A stretch of 38,459 nt of DNA from Balneolaceae bacterium (GCA_003559375.1 PWLN01000302.1:1-38459), one strand, 5' to 3'; numbered from the stretch's first letter, positions 9,371 to 18,982 are shown. Notes: generated by a model from the letters alone, not told the origin. A program made the numbers and translations.

Positions 9371-11374
9371 ATGAAACAGGTAGTGCTATTTCTCGTTTTT
9401 TGGATGATCGCAACTGCATCCCTTGCCAGGCAAAATCAACCAATCATTCCGGAAGTAGATATGCCGCCTGCGTTACTTCCGTACTCAAACCCCCTTTTGG
9501 AATCCCGTGATGCCTATGGCACAGTCGCTACTCCGGTAATTAATGGGGAAATGGAAAGGGAAATCCTCAGGAGGATTTCAAATGCATATAAAAGACATGT
9601 TCTTGCCATAGACGCTCAGGTACAGGGGGATCTTGTGTCCGCTGAAAATTATATCAATGAAGCATTTGCAGCGATTCAGTCGTTAATGGACGATTTTCCC
9701 GAAATTCAAAACAACCGGCGTTTTACAGAGCTATACCGGTCGGTAATGGCTGAACATAGTGAGTTTTATGGGATAACCGAAATTCGCACAGAAACAGAGG
9801 GTGATATTTTTGATATCAGGGCTGAGCTATTTTCTGAGCAGGATGACTGGATAGCTGAAGGTTACGCTTTGCCTGAAAATCTAACCTTCAATCAAACACA
9901 GGTACCGCTTATTCAAAATCAGCATGTGAACCGGCATCTGATGTACTATACACTCAGAAGGCCCGATGTAATGGAAATCTGGCTGGAGCGGTCGGAGAAA
10001 TATTTTCCGATGATGCGTGAAATCTTTGAAGAAGAGGGTGTGCCCACCGAACTCATTCATTTGTCAATGATTGAAAGCGGCCTTGTGCCTACAGCAAGAA
10101 GCTGGGCAGCAGCAGTTGGGTTATGGCAATTTATTCGGGCTACCGGGGCATTTTATGGCCTTGAAGTGAACTGGTGGATTGATGAGCGCCGCGATCCCAT
10201 CAAATCAACACGTGCAGCCGCACAACACCTGCGTGATCTGTACGAATTCTGGGGCGACTGGCATCTTGCTCTTGCCAATTATAACCTGAGCCCAAGAGGG
10301 CTGCGCAGGGCGATAAACGCTGCTGGCGGAGTTCAGGATTATTGGGTAGCCTATCCGTATTTGCCGCGTGAAACTCGTGGTTATGTGCCAGGCTATATTG
10401 CTGCAACCATGATTGCAATGAATCCGGAACAGTTTGGCTTTCAGAGAAATTATGGTGGTGAAGCGTACGCATTTGATATTGTAGAAGTTGATGGGCTGAT
10501 GCCCCTCGAAGACCTTGCAAAAGCAGCTGGAATCACTGTTGAGGAACTCAGGGCAAAAAATCCTGAATTGCTCAGATGGGCAACGCCGCCGGTAGACAAG
10601 TATCCGTTAAAATTGCCGGTAGGCCTGAAAGAAGATTTTCTTGTGGCATACCAGCAAATTCCGGCAGAAAACAGGGCTCACGAAATTGCAATGCATACAG
10701 TAAGCCGTGGAGAGACACTTGGTTTCATAGCCCAGCGATATGGTACATCAGTACGGGCACTATATGATTCAAACGAAGGCCTCACAAGCCTGATACGACC
10801 AGGGCAGAGAATCGTAGTTCCGGTTGCAGCAAGCTCTGCACCCAGCATAGCTGCAGACAGGCCTTCTAATGCCACTGCGAGGGTAACTACATCACAGCCA
10901 AGGCAACAGCAGCAGCAAACTGCCCAGGCTCAGGCTCCTGCAAACACTACATCGGTAAATTATGTTGTTAAGAGCGGAGATACCATCGGCCATATCGCAG
11001 AGTGGTATGATGTTCGTGCATGGCAGATTCGCCAATGGAACGGAATATCAGATGTTATCAGGGTAGGACAACGATTAACGATTCATGTTCCAACTTCAAG
11101 AATTGATTATTACAGACAAATAAACGATTTGACATTCGCACAGAAACAGGAACTGGAAAGAAGGCAGCGTGCAGGAGAAGATATATTTGCATTGCGATTC
11201 GATGGCTCTTCATCAGGATCTTCAAATACAGTAACATACACTGTGCGCCGAAACGATACATTAATAGGAATTGCAAACCGGCACGGAGTTTCGGTCGCTG
11301 ACATCCAGAATGAGAACAATATTAGCGGAACGCGGATTTATGCAGGTCAGCGCTTAAGGATTACCCGAAGATAA
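9371..11374 (+). CDS. mltD: Membrane-bound lytic transglycosylase D-like, three LysM domains
   Basis: It should cleave peptidoglycan glycan strands in the periplasm. It has an N-terminal signal peptide (residues 1-20, MKQVVLFLVFWMIATASLA), a helical region, an SLT catalytic domain with E235 in MIESG followed by AVGLWQFI and the LALANYN segment, then LysM peptidoglycan-binding domains at about 442-486, 530-574 and 621-667. A glutamine- and alanine-rich linker (about 500-525) separates the first two LysM domains. The signal peptide has no lipobox cysteine, unlike E. coli MltD, so it is probably soluble or loosely held. It is followed four bases later by the S41 protease gene, so the two are one transcription unit. 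Confidence 0.93.
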   Translation: MKQVVLFLVFWMIATASLARQNQPIIPEVDMPPALLPYSNPLLESRDAYGTVATPVINGEMEREILRRISNAYKRHVLAIDAQVQGDLVSAENYINEAFAAIQSLMDDFPEIQNNRRFTELYRSVMAEHSEFYGITEIRTETEGDIFDIRAELFSEQDDWIAEGYALPENLTFNQTQVPLIQNQHVNRHLMYYTLRRPDVMEIWLERSEKYFPMMREIFEEEGVPTELIHLSMIESGLVPTARSWAAAVGLWQFIRATGAFYGLEVNWWIDERRDPIKSTRAAAQHLRDLYEFWGDWHLALANYNLSPRGLRRAINAAGGVQDYWVAYPYLPRETRGYVPGYIAATMIAMNPEQFGFQRNYGGEAYAFDIVEVDGLMPLEDLAKAAGITVEELRAKNPELLRWATPPVDKYPLKLPVGLKEDFLVAYQQIPAENRAHEIAMHTVSRGETLGFIAQRYGTSVRALYDSNEGLTSLIRPGQRIVVPVAASSAPSIAADRPSNATARVTTSQPRQQQQQTAQAQAPANTTSVNYVVKSGDTIGHIAEWYDVRAWQIRQWNGISDVIRVGQRLTIHVPTSRIDYYRQINDLTFAQKQELERRQRAGEDIFALRFDGSSSGSSNTVTYTVRRNDTLIGIANRHGVSVADIQNENNISGTRIYAGQRLRITRR

Positions 11375-11378
11375 TTTT

Positions 11379-13025
11379 ATGAATTTTTTCCGAAAATATG
11401 CGGTATTGATATTCCTTACCGCTTTTTTAGTGATCACGGCAGCATTTGCCAGAAACAGTGATCTATTCTTTCAAATTAAAAAACAACTCACCATATTCAG
11501 TGATGTATATAAAGAAGTAGCCACTCAATATGTTGATGAAATAGGCCCTGAAAAGTTGATGAAACGAAGCATCAATGCCATGCTCGAAGGCCTTGACCCA
11601 TATACAGTATTTATCGATGAAGGAGAACAGCAGCAGATGGAAATACTTTCATCCGGTTCCTATGGGGGAATTGGTATAGAGGCTGGATACCGGGGCAACG
11701 ATGTTGTGATAATTGCACCACTGGATGGCTATCCGGGACAACGTGCAGGCCTTCGGGCCGGTGATATCATCGAACAAATCAATCGCGTAAATGTTAGAGG
11801 GATGTCGCCGGAAGAGGTACAGCAACTCACCGTTGGCGATGTGGGTACCGAAATATCCATTACAATCAGAAGGCCGGGAATTGATGAAAGTATCACATTT
11901 GATTTAACCCGTGAGCGCATAGAAGTAAAAAATGTGAATATATCTGCCAGGCTCGGTAATGTTGAACAATACGGGTATATCCAGCTTTCACGTTTTGGAC
12001 ATAATGCAGCTGAGGAAGTAAGGCGGGAGCTGGCCGACATGAAAAGCAATGGCAATATTTCTGGCCTGATTCTTGATTTGCGAAATAATCCCGGTGGGCT
12101 GTTAAACGAGGCAATAGATCTTGTCGACAAATTTGTTGAACCCGGAGTAACTATCGTTGAAACAAGAGGAAGGCTTAGCTCACATAACTCTACACTTGCA
12201 ACAACCGAACCTGCAATATTTGAAGACCTGCCCCTTATTGTATTAATCAATCATGGAAGCGCGAGTGCTTCAGAAATAGTTGCCGGCGCCTTTCAGGATC
12301 TCGATCGTGCAGTAATTATTGGCGATAACAGTTTTGGTAAAGGCCTTGTGCAAACCATCAGGCCACTATCGTACAATACTTCATTAAAAATTACGATTTC
12401 AAAATACTTCATTCCAAGTGGCCGAAGCATTCAGTCAATCGATTATTCATATCGTGATGCTGACGGTAACAGTAATGCGGTTTTTTCACCCCGCCGTGCA
12501 TTTGAAACGAAAAATGGCAGGGTTGTATATGATGGTCGCGGAATTGAACCGGATATTCGTGAAACGGAATCAGCGTCTACTTTGATAGATCTTGCATTAC
12601 AGCGTAACAATATGTATTTCTTCTTTATAAACGATTATCTCAGGGAGTCTGGAAGTGAACAGGAAGAAATAGCAGATGATCTTTTTAGCAGGTTCACACG
12701 GTATCTGATAGAGCAGGATTTTACTTTTGAAACACCGGCTGACCGGCATTTGAATTCACTGGAATCCAATTTGCAGAATTTTTCGAAAGAGAGCGCTGCA
12801 CAGGAAAACATTCAGGAACTAAAAGCATTATTACGAGACTATAAGGTAGCACAGATTTATGATAACCAGCCTGTAATCGAAAGAAACCTGCATAAGGAAT
12901 GGATATCCCAAACACTTACTGATCAGGATAGAAATATTGCAATGCTTTCGATCGACAGAGTTGTAAACCGTGCAATTGAGGTACTGGAAGACCGGTATCA
13001 GTATCAGGTTGTACTAATGCCATAA
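11379..13025 (+). CDS. ctpA: S41 family C-terminal processing peptidase (CtpA/Prc-like)
   Basis: A periplasmic serine protease that trims or degrades proteins from their C-termini. The N-terminus is a signal peptide or anchor (residues 7-24). A PDZ domain covers about 85-165, with the carboxylate-binding GGIGIE loop. The S41 catalytic pair is S296 in GSASASE and K321 in SFGKG, 25 residues apart as in known family members. The C-terminal 170 residues are helical and specific to this subgroup. Prc-type proteases control peptidoglycan hydrolases in other bacteria, which fits its place behind a lytic transglycosylase; that link is inference here. Confidence 0.94.
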   Translation: MNFFRKYAVLIFLTAFLVITAAFARNSDLFFQIKKQLTIFSDVYKEVATQYVDEIGPEKLMKRSINAMLEGLDPYTVFIDEGEQQQMEILSSGSYGGIGIEAGYRGNDVVIIAPLDGYPGQRAGLRAGDIIEQINRVNVRGMSPEEVQQLTVGDVGTEISITIRRPGIDESITFDLTRERIEVKNVNISARLGNVEQYGYIQLSRFGHNAAEEVRRELADMKSNGNISGLILDLRNNPGGLLNEAIDLVDKFVEPGVTIVETRGRLSSHNSTLATTEPAIFEDLPLIVLINHGSASASEIVAGAFQDLDRAVIIGDNSFGKGLVQTIRPLSYNTSLKITISKYFIPSGRSIQSIDYSYRDADGNSNAVFSPRRAFETKNGRVVYDGRGIEPDIRETESASTLIDLALQRNNMYFFFINDYLRESGSEQEEIADDLFSRFTRYLIEQDFTFETPADRHLNSLESNLQNFSKESAAQENIQELKALLRDYKVAQIYDNQPVIERNLHKEWISQTLTDQDRNIAMLSIDRVVNRAIEVLEDRYQYQVVLMP

Positions 13026-13028
13026 TAT

Positions 13029-13880
13029 TTGGGTCGGGCCGATTTACATACACACACCAAAGCATCAGACGGAGAGTTAAGTGCGCAAGAACTTCTTGTT
13101 AAAGTAAAATCAAAAGGGCTCAGTGTACTCGCTATAACCGACCATGATACTATAGATGGATACACGGAAGCGTTGCAGCATGCTGAAAAAATGGGTATCG
13201 AATTGATACCGGGTGTAGAATTATCCACTATCTGGGGGAAAAAGGAGATACATCTTCTTGCTTATGGATTTGATCCTGATCATTCAGCCCTTAAGCAGCT
13301 GCTGTTAATGCAAAGACGTGCAAGAAAACTCAGGATGCGCGAAATTGTTAAATTACTGAATAAAAAGGGAGTTGATATTGAGTATGATGAAGTTATGGCT
13401 TATGCAAGAAGCGCAAATATCGGCAGGCCTCATGCTGCCGCAGTTCTTATAAAAAAAGGATATGCAGTTAATGTTGCAGATGCTTTTATTAAATATCTGG
13501 CCACTCATGAAGTGGTAAATATTCCTACAGAATACGCAGATGTTGATTCGGCACTGAGAATCATAAAAAAAGCCGGGGGTGTTCTTTCGGTTGCACATCC
13601 CGGTGTAATGCTTACCACGGAGGAGTTGAAAGAATTAATTAGTACAGGAATCGACGGGATTGAGTGTATTCATCCGAGCCATAATTTTAATGTTCAAAAA
13701 GTGTTTTCCGAAATGGCCAAATCCATGAATTTGCTAATAACCGGTGGCAGCGACTATCATGGTTCGCCAAAATCGGAATATGATCCGTATCTTGGAGTTG
13801 TTACAATCGGTACACAACATGTGGAAGCGTTAAAACGAACATGTAAAAACAGAAAAGCATTATTGAAAAATAGTTCATAA
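13029..13880 (+). CDS. PHP-domain phosphoesterase (YciV/RNase AM-like)
   Basis: A metal-dependent phosphoesterase of the polymerase-and-histidinol-phosphatase fold. The metal ligands are visible: H8 and H10 with D14 (DLHTHTKASDG), H39-D40 (TDHDT), E64 (PGVELS), H75, then VAHPG and GGSDYHG near the C-terminus. Length is 283 residues, as in the family that includes the 5'-3' RNA/DNA exonuclease YciV (RNase AM). The start must be the TTG at 13029, because an in-frame stop lies two codons upstream and the first metal ligands come only seven residues in. Only three bases separate it from the protease gene. Confidence 0.87.
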   Translation: MGRADLHTHTKASDGELSAQELLVKVKSKGLSVLAITDHDTIDGYTEALQHAEKMGIELIPGVELSTIWGKKEIHLLAYGFDPDHSALKQLLLMQRRARKLRMREIVKLLNKKGVDIEYDEVMAYARSANIGRPHAAAVLIKKGYAVNVADAFIKYLATHEVVNIPTEYADVDSALRIIKKAGGVLSVAHPGVMLTTEELKELISTGIDGIECIHPSHNFNVQKVFSEMAKSMNLLITGGSDYHGSPKSEYDPYLGVVTIGTQHVEALKRTCKNRKALLKNSS

Positions 13881-13889
13881 TCAGAAAAA

Positions 13890-14369
13890 ATGGAAAGCGG
13901 ACAAATTGAACAGGTAGATTGGCCAAAAATTAAAATTGCGATTGTCGCGGCAAAATGGAATTCTTTTATTACTGATGAAATGCTGGAAGCAGCGATCAAT
14001 GCAATCAAAAAAAAAGGTGTTCCGGTTGAGAATATTACTGTGTCAAGATGTCCCGGATCGTTTGAATTGCCCCTTGCATGCAAATGGAACCTGGAACATC
14101 TTGGTGTTGACGGAGTTGTTGCAATTGGGGCAGTGATAAGGGGTGGTACACCCCACTTCGATTATGTATGTGATGCTGTAACCCGGGGAATTGCAGACCT
14201 CAACCTGCATTCAGGCAAACCGGTATCATTTGGCGTGTTAACTACAGATACTGTTGATCAGGCAATGGAAAGGGCCAGTGTCGAAAAGGGCAATAAAGGT
14301 GCTGAAGCCGCACTGGCGTTATGTGATATGATTGCATTAGAAAGTTTTATAAAGAGCCAAAACAGTTAA
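13890..14369 (+). CDS. ribH: 6,7-dimethyl-8-ribityllumazine synthase
   Basis: It catalyses the next-to-last step of riboflavin synthesis, joining 5-amino-6-ribitylaminouracil with dihydroxybutanone phosphate. The signature SFELP, the GAVIRGGTPHFDYV segment with the general acid/base H89, and the C-terminal NKGAEAA segment are present. The length of 159 residues is normal. It begins at an ATG nine bases after the PHP gene. No FMN riboswitch is seen and no other rib gene is near, so this copy is separated from the rest of the pathway. Confidence 0.96.
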   Translation: MESGQIEQVDWPKIKIAIVAAKWNSFITDEMLEAAINAIKKKGVPVENITVSRCPGSFELPLACKWNLEHLGVDGVVAIGAVIRGGTPHFDYVCDAVTRGIADLNLHSGKPVSFGVLTTDTVDQAMERASVEKGNKGAEAALALCDMIALESFIKSQNS

Positions 14370-14431
14370 TTTGAGCTTGAATTCCGTCAAGATAAACTCT
14401 AATTTAAAAAGCTGTAAAATTATATAACATC

Positions 14432-15274
14432 ATGGCAAGCGAACCATTAATAAACGCCCATACCAATCAATCTGATCAATCTGAGGGAGATATAGAGCTC
14501 CAGAATCAGTTAAAAACATCAGGAAAACTGCCCGCGCATATTGCAATAATTATGGATGGTAATGGCAGGTGGGCACAGAAAAAAGGTAATATAAGGCTGC
14601 ACGGGCATAAAGCAGGTGTCAAATCGGTTCGTGATGTTACAGAATCGTGCGCACAGCTTGGTGTTCGTTATCTTACACTATATGCATTCTCGACTGAGAA
14701 CTGGAACAGGCCTGCTTCAGAAATAAACGGACTGATGAAGCTTCTGGTGCAATCACTGCGCGATGAGGCTGATACTCTTCAAAAAAATGATATCAAACTG
14801 ATTACAATTGGCCAGACCAACCGTCTGCCGGTTAAATGTCGAACCCAGCTTCAGGAAGTAATGGACCTCACCTGTAACAATAAAAGAATGCAGCTCTGCC
14901 TTGCACTTAGTTATTCGGGTAGATGGGATATCACAGAGGCAGTTAGAAGTATTACGCAGCAGGTAAAGGAGGGCAATATTGATCCTGATGACGTTAATGA
15001 CGACCTCATCGGCTCTTTCCTTTCCACAGCCAGTATTCCAGACCCTGACCTCATAATCAGAACAAGTGGCGAATACAGGATCAGTAACTTCCTGTTATGG
15101 CAGCTCGCATACTCTGAGCTGTATATTACAGAAACCTACTGGCCCGATTTTCGCAGAGATGAACTATACGAAGCCATCCGTTCATACCATTCAAGAGAAC
15201 GCCGTTACGGAAAAGTTAAAAACGGATATAACAAAAGTATTGCCAGAACAGTTATTAACCATATTACATCGTAA
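14432..15274 (+). CDS. uppS: Undecaprenyl diphosphate synthase (cis-prenyltransferase)
   Basis: It extends farnesyl diphosphate with isopentenyl diphosphate to make the C55 lipid carrier for peptidoglycan and O-antigen units. The catalytic loop IIMDGNGRWA carries D42; further signatures are the YAFSTENWNRP segment and the C-terminal IRTSGEYRISNFLLWQ. At 280 residues it carries a poorly conserved, probably disordered N-terminal tail of about 30 residues before the catalytic core. It is followed by bamA after 22 bases, an envelope gene order common in this phylum. Confidence 0.96.
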   Translation: MASEPLINAHTNQSDQSEGDIELQNQLKTSGKLPAHIAIIMDGNGRWAQKKGNIRLHGHKAGVKSVRDVTESCAQLGVRYLTLYAFSTENWNRPASEINGLMKLLVQSLRDEADTLQKNDIKLITIGQTNRLPVKCRTQLQEVMDLTCNNKRMQLCLALSYSGRWDITEAVRSITQQVKEGNIDPDDVNDDLIGSFLSTASIPDPDLIIRTSGEYRISNFLLWQLAYSELYITETYWPDFRRDELYEAIRSYHSRERRYGKVKNGYNKSIARTVINHITS

Positions 15275-15296
15275 ACGGAAGCAAAGTTTCTACTGC

Positions 15297-17810
15297 GTGC
15301 TTAGGAAAAAAAATCTATTACCGTACATCATCTTAATCATTTTCGGGTTTGTATTTATCCAGGATTCTTACTCTCAAAGTTCTGGAAGCATCAATATTGA
15401 AGACCCGACGCGTACTGTACAAAGAGAATTTGAAATTCGTGATATAACGATCAGCGGGCTTATCTCTGCAAGAGAATCATTTCTGCTAAGCAGCAGCGGC
15501 CTTCGCACCGGTGAAAGAATCCAGATCCCCGGTGATGTGATATCAAATGCGATTCGTCAGCTTTTCAGAACCGGGCTCTTCTCAGATGTTACCATCGACT
15601 ATGAGAGGGTTGGGGGAAATGGTGTGCATATTTTTATCAATGTTCAGGAACAGCCCAGGCTGCACCGATATAATATTGAGGGGGTTAGAAGATCGCACCG
15701 CAGGGATCTGCGCGAACAGATGAACCTTCTATCAGGATTTGCTGTCACAAATTCAGTACGTCAGCAGGCACTGAATACCATTCACCGCTATTACAGGGAA
15801 AAAGGGTACTGGAATACTGAGATCGACATACTGGAAGAGATGACAGATGATGGCCGGAACAGGGTTATCCTGACTTTTGTGATTGATCCGGGAGAAAGAA
15901 TCAAGGTAAGAGAAATTAATTTTATTGGGAACGAAGAGTTCAGTAACCGCAGGCTTCGAAAAGAATTTTCGGAAATTAAACAAGACCGGTGGTGGAGAAT
16001 TTTCAAGCGGCACGTTTACACTCAGGATGATTATAACCAGGGTATCGCAAACGTTCTTCAATACTATCGTGATAGTGGTTTTCGCGATGTGAGAGTATTG
16101 CGTGATACGGTTTATGTGGACGACTGGAGAAGAAAAGAAGGTGTCCATTTTGATATCAAGGTTGAGGAAGGCCCACAGTACAGAATCCGGAACATTAATT
16201 GGGAAGGGAATACCGTATATACTGATGAAGAACTAACCATGTTTCTGGAGTTTGAAAGGGGTGACATCTTCAACGAAACCCGCTTCGAACAAAATGTGGA
16301 TTACCGGAGAAATGAGATGGACATAACCAGCCTCTATCAGAATATCGGTTATCTCTGGTTCCAGATTTATCCTCAAATCCAGGTCGTTGAAGGCGATTCT
16401 CTTGATATTACCTTCGAAATCATTGAAGATGAAATTGCAACCATCCGCAGGGTATCTTTTACGGGTAATACAAAAACCCATGATGACGTAGTTCGACGTA
16501 CAATCCGGACAGTGCCCGGGCAAACGTACAGCAGGTCGAATATCGTACGGTCAATCCGTGAACTCGGCCAGCTCGGATATTTTAATCCGGAAGGTATTTC
16601 ACCAGATCTGCAGCCCGAAAGGGAAAACCGCACGGTTGATATTATTTACGATCTCGATGAAACACAGGGAACCGATAACTTTGAATTTTCAGGTGGTTTT
16701 GGCGGGCGACAGATAGGGGTGATCCTTGCAGCGAGGGTGAATTTTAATAATTTCTCCGTTCGCAGAATGTTTGAACCAGGAGGATGGAATCCAATACCGT
16801 CGGGAGACGGTCAGCGTCTCTCACTGGGAGTACAGGTAACGGGAAGAGGTTATCAGAGTTACAGTTTCAGCTTTACCGAACCATGGCTGCGCGGAAGGCC
16901 TACATCTCTTGGAGTATCTGTATCCTACGACTTCCTGAACTACGGACGGACCAGAGCATTTGGATTTGGTGGGTTTCAGGCGCCAGACAGGCGTAATGAA
17001 TTGTTTTCAGCAAGTGTAAGCCTTGGAAAAAGGTTGTCCTGGCCAGATGATTTCTTTTCTCAGAGATTGATTCTAACCTACAACCGTTTTAATGTTCTTG
17101 GGTTCAGCAACATATTTGATGATGGCAGGGCAGACCTTCTTTCACTGAGAGGCGTTATTGAAAGAAACTCGCTTGATAACCTGATTTCTCCACGTAGTGG
17201 ATCTAAATTCAGCATATCCGCAGAATCAGCACTTCCGATACCGGACTTTGCACAATTCTATAAACTGCGTACCGAATATCAGCATCATCACACCATTGTT
17301 GGCAGGCTGACTCTCAGTGGTACTGCCGAGTATGGCTATATGGGATATTACAGTGACAGCAACAGGAGCAACTTTAAGCGATTCTTTATCGGTGGTACAC
17401 AGATTCAGCAGCGACAGAACTTTTTAAATGACAATATCGACCTGCGGGGTTTTCCGGGTGGCTTCAACGGGGTGATATCTCCACTGGATGACAACCAGAA
17501 TATGATAGGAGGGCGGGCATTCAGTAAATACTCCCTTGAGCTGAGGATACCGGCTGTGAGTTCGGAACAGATTCAGCTTATACCATATACATTTTTTGAT
17601 GCTGGTAATGCATTCAACAGTTTATCAGAATTTGACCCATTCAAAGTGAAACGTGCGGTTGGGTTTGGGGCAAGAATCTTTTTACCAATCCTTGGCTTGG
17701 TAGACCTTAGTTATGGATACAGGCTCGACGGAACACCAGCCTCAACTGAAGGTCCGGGATTGCGTCCGGGAGAATGGGAATTCCTGTTTAATATCGGCGC
17801 ACCATTTTAA
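15297..17810 (+). CDS. bamA: Outer membrane protein assembly factor BamA
   Basis: The central subunit of the BAM machine, which folds and inserts beta-barrel proteins in the outer membrane. After a signal peptide (hydrophobic run IILIIFGFVFI, cleavage near YSQ|SS) come POTRA domains over about 45-425 and a 16-strand barrel that ends in phenylalanine (NIGAPF). The barrel loop-6 motif reads LRGF at about 716-719. I place the start at the GTG at 15297, which gives 837 residues and a clean signal peptide; the longest open frame would begin at 15066 inside uppS in another frame, which is unlikely. GGAAG lies about 16 bases upstream. Confidence 0.95.
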   Translation: MLRKKNLLPYIILIIFGFVFIQDSYSQSSGSINIEDPTRTVQREFEIRDITISGLISARESFLLSSSGLRTGERIQIPGDVISNAIRQLFRTGLFSDVTIDYERVGGNGVHIFINVQEQPRLHRYNIEGVRRSHRRDLREQMNLLSGFAVTNSVRQQALNTIHRYYREKGYWNTEIDILEEMTDDGRNRVILTFVIDPGERIKVREINFIGNEEFSNRRLRKEFSEIKQDRWWRIFKRHVYTQDDYNQGIANVLQYYRDSGFRDVRVLRDTVYVDDWRRKEGVHFDIKVEEGPQYRIRNINWEGNTVYTDEELTMFLEFERGDIFNETRFEQNVDYRRNEMDITSLYQNIGYLWFQIYPQIQVVEGDSLDITFEIIEDEIATIRRVSFTGNTKTHDDVVRRTIRTVPGQTYSRSNIVRSIRELGQLGYFNPEGISPDLQPERENRTVDIIYDLDETQGTDNFEFSGGFGGRQIGVILAARVNFNNFSVRRMFEPGGWNPIPSGDGQRLSLGVQVTGRGYQSYSFSFTEPWLRGRPTSLGVSVSYDFLNYGRTRAFGFGGFQAPDRRNELFSASVSLGKRLSWPDDFFSQRLILTYNRFNVLGFSNIFDDGRADLLSLRGVIERNSLDNLISPRSGSKFSISAESALPIPDFAQFYKLRTEYQHHHTIVGRLTLSGTAEYGYMGYYSDSNRSNFKRFFIGGTQIQQRQNFLNDNIDLRGFPGGFNGVISPLDDNQNMIGGRAFSKYSLELRIPAVSSEQIQLIPYTFFDAGNAFNSLSEFDPFKVKRAVGFGARIFLPILGLVDLSYGYRLDGTPASTEGPGLRPGEWEFLFNIGAPF

Positions 17811-17873
17811 TGAGATGTGAGTCTTGAGTCTTGAGAAAACCATCTCACGACTCAGGACTCAAGAATCAAGACT
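17811..17873. repeat. Palindromic 7-base-period array between bamA and ompH
   Basis: Nine heptamer units begin on the base after the bamA stop codon: TGAGATG, TGAGTCT, TGAGTCT, TGAGAAA, ACCATCT, CACGACT, CAGGACT, CAAGAAT and CAAGACT. The first half (GAGTCTT) and the second half (AAGACTC-like) are inverted copies of each other, so the array can fold into a hairpin with the centre near 17840. It interrupts what is otherwise a tight gene series. Confidence 0.7.
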
Positions 17874-17880
17874 AAAAAAA

Positions 17881-18417
17881 GTGGCAATAAAACTTATATA
17901 CTTCACATTCTTGATTTCTCTGTGTATCGCTGAGGCTGGCACTGCTCAAAACCAGAGAATCGGCTTTATTGATTCTGACATCATTATGCAGAATATGCCG
18001 GAGTATAGTGGTATAGAACAAAGGTTAGGCCTGTTGAGCGAGAATTGGAGGCAGGAAATACGTGATATGGAGAACGAAATCACAGAACTTGAACGGGATT
18101 TCGAGGCCAGGGAGATTCTCTTTACCACAGAAATTCGTGAGCAGCGCCTTGCCGATATCAATCGAAAAAAAACGGAATTGGAACGTTTTATTGAAGATAA
18201 GTTTGGCCCGAGGGGAGAATACTTTACAAGACAAAAAGAATTATTGCAACCTATACAAAGAATGGTTTTTGATGCGTTAACACGCATAGCATCACGTGAT
18301 GGCTTCGATTTCGTTTTTGACCGGGCAGATGGAACAAGATTTTTATTTGCCCGCCAGGAATGGAACTTAACGGAAGAAGTGATGTTAGAATTGGGTATAG
18401 ATATTTCAAGAAATTGA
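17881..18417 (+). CDS. OmpH/Skp-like periplasmic chaperone, copy 1
   Basis: A small periplasmic chaperone expected to hold unfolded outer-membrane proteins on their way to BamA. It has a signal peptide (hydrophobic YFTFLISLCIA, cleavage near TAQ|NQ), the RIGFIDSDIIMQNMPEY segment typical of OmpH domains, and a long charged coiled coil (about 45-120). I chose the GTG at 17881, giving 178 residues and a proper signal peptide. The frame is open back to a TTG at 17824, but those extra 19 residues would be encoded by the heptamer array and would spoil the signal. Confidence 0.85.
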   Translation: MAIKLIYFTFLISLCIAEAGTAQNQRIGFIDSDIIMQNMPEYSGIEQRLGLLSENWRQEIRDMENEITELERDFEAREILFTTEIREQRLADINRKKTELERFIEDKFGPRGEYFTRQKELLQPIQRMVFDALTRIASRDGFDFVFDRADGTRFLFARQEWNLTEEVMLELGIDISRN

Positions 18418-18430
18418 CATTTAAAAATCT

Positions 18431-18438
18431 TATTTTTG
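18431..18438 (+). promoter_or_regulatory. Possible -7 box (TATTTTTG) before ompH copy 2
   Basis: TATTTTTG matches the Bacteroidota primary sigma -7 consensus TAnnTTTG and lies 23 bases before the start of the second ompH gene. No clear -33 TTTG stands at the usual distance. It might allow internal expression of the last two chaperone genes. Confidence 0.3.
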
Positions 18439-18460
18439 GAGCTTAATTAATTTTAGATAC

Positions 18461-18982
18461 ATGAAAAAAATAATCACACTAACCCTGTTTCTGTTGATTC
18501 CGGTTTTAGCATCAGCTCAGCTTAAGGTTGGAATCATGAGTCCGGATGCAGTACTTGATGCCATGCCGGAAGCGGCTCAGGTTCAATCAGAATTGGAAAA
18601 TTTTATTCAGCAAAGACAAAATTCTTTTCAGGCCCGTTACCAGGAATGGATTGCCGACCTAACAGCTTATGCCGAGCTCATGGATAGCGGAAATCTCAGT
18701 GACACTGAGCAGAGGCGCCGGGAAGAAGCACTTGCAGAACAACAGGAAGAACTGAACAGTCTCCAGCAGCGAATTGAACGTCAGATTCAGCAGCGACAGG
18801 CTGAACTTTTTAATCCATTGCTGGTAAGAGTAGAAGAAGCTATGGCAGAAGTTTCAGAAGAGCTTGGCCTGGATTTTGTATTAAACAGATCTTCAAACAC
18901 CGGCGACCCAATTGTTTACTATGCATCCCAGCGGGCAGCAGATATTACAGAACGCGTAATTCAAAAACTCACACAAAACTAA
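18461..18982 (+). CDS. OmpH/Skp-like periplasmic chaperone, copy 2
   Basis: The second OmpH-family protein, 173 residues. A signal peptide (KKIITLTLFLLIPVLASAQ, cleavage after the first ~20 residues) precedes a glutamine- and glutamate-rich coiled coil (about 40-125) and the conserved ending LGLDFVLNRSSNTGDPIVYYAS. It starts at an ATG 43 bases after copy 1. It is more similar to copy 3 than to copy 1 in its C-terminal segment (FVLN/YVLN and TGDPIVYY/TGDVIILY). Confidence 0.9.
   Translation: MKKIITLTLFLLIPVLASAQLKVGIMSPDAVLDAMPEAAQVQSELENFIQQRQNSFQARYQEWIADLTAYAELMDSGNLSDTEQRRREEALAEQQEELNSLQQRIERQIQQRQAELFNPLLVRVEEAMAEVSEELGLDFVLNRSSNTGDPIVYYASQRAADITERVIQKLTQN

Noticed and set aside
13881..13889. 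FMN riboswitch before ribH
   Set aside because: Only nine bases separate ribH from the gene before it, which leaves no room, and no RFN-element sequence is seen nearby.
15066..15296. Longer bamA reading frame starting inside uppS
   Set aside because: It would overlap 209 bases of uppS in another frame and bury the signal peptide; the GTG at 15297 gives a normal one.
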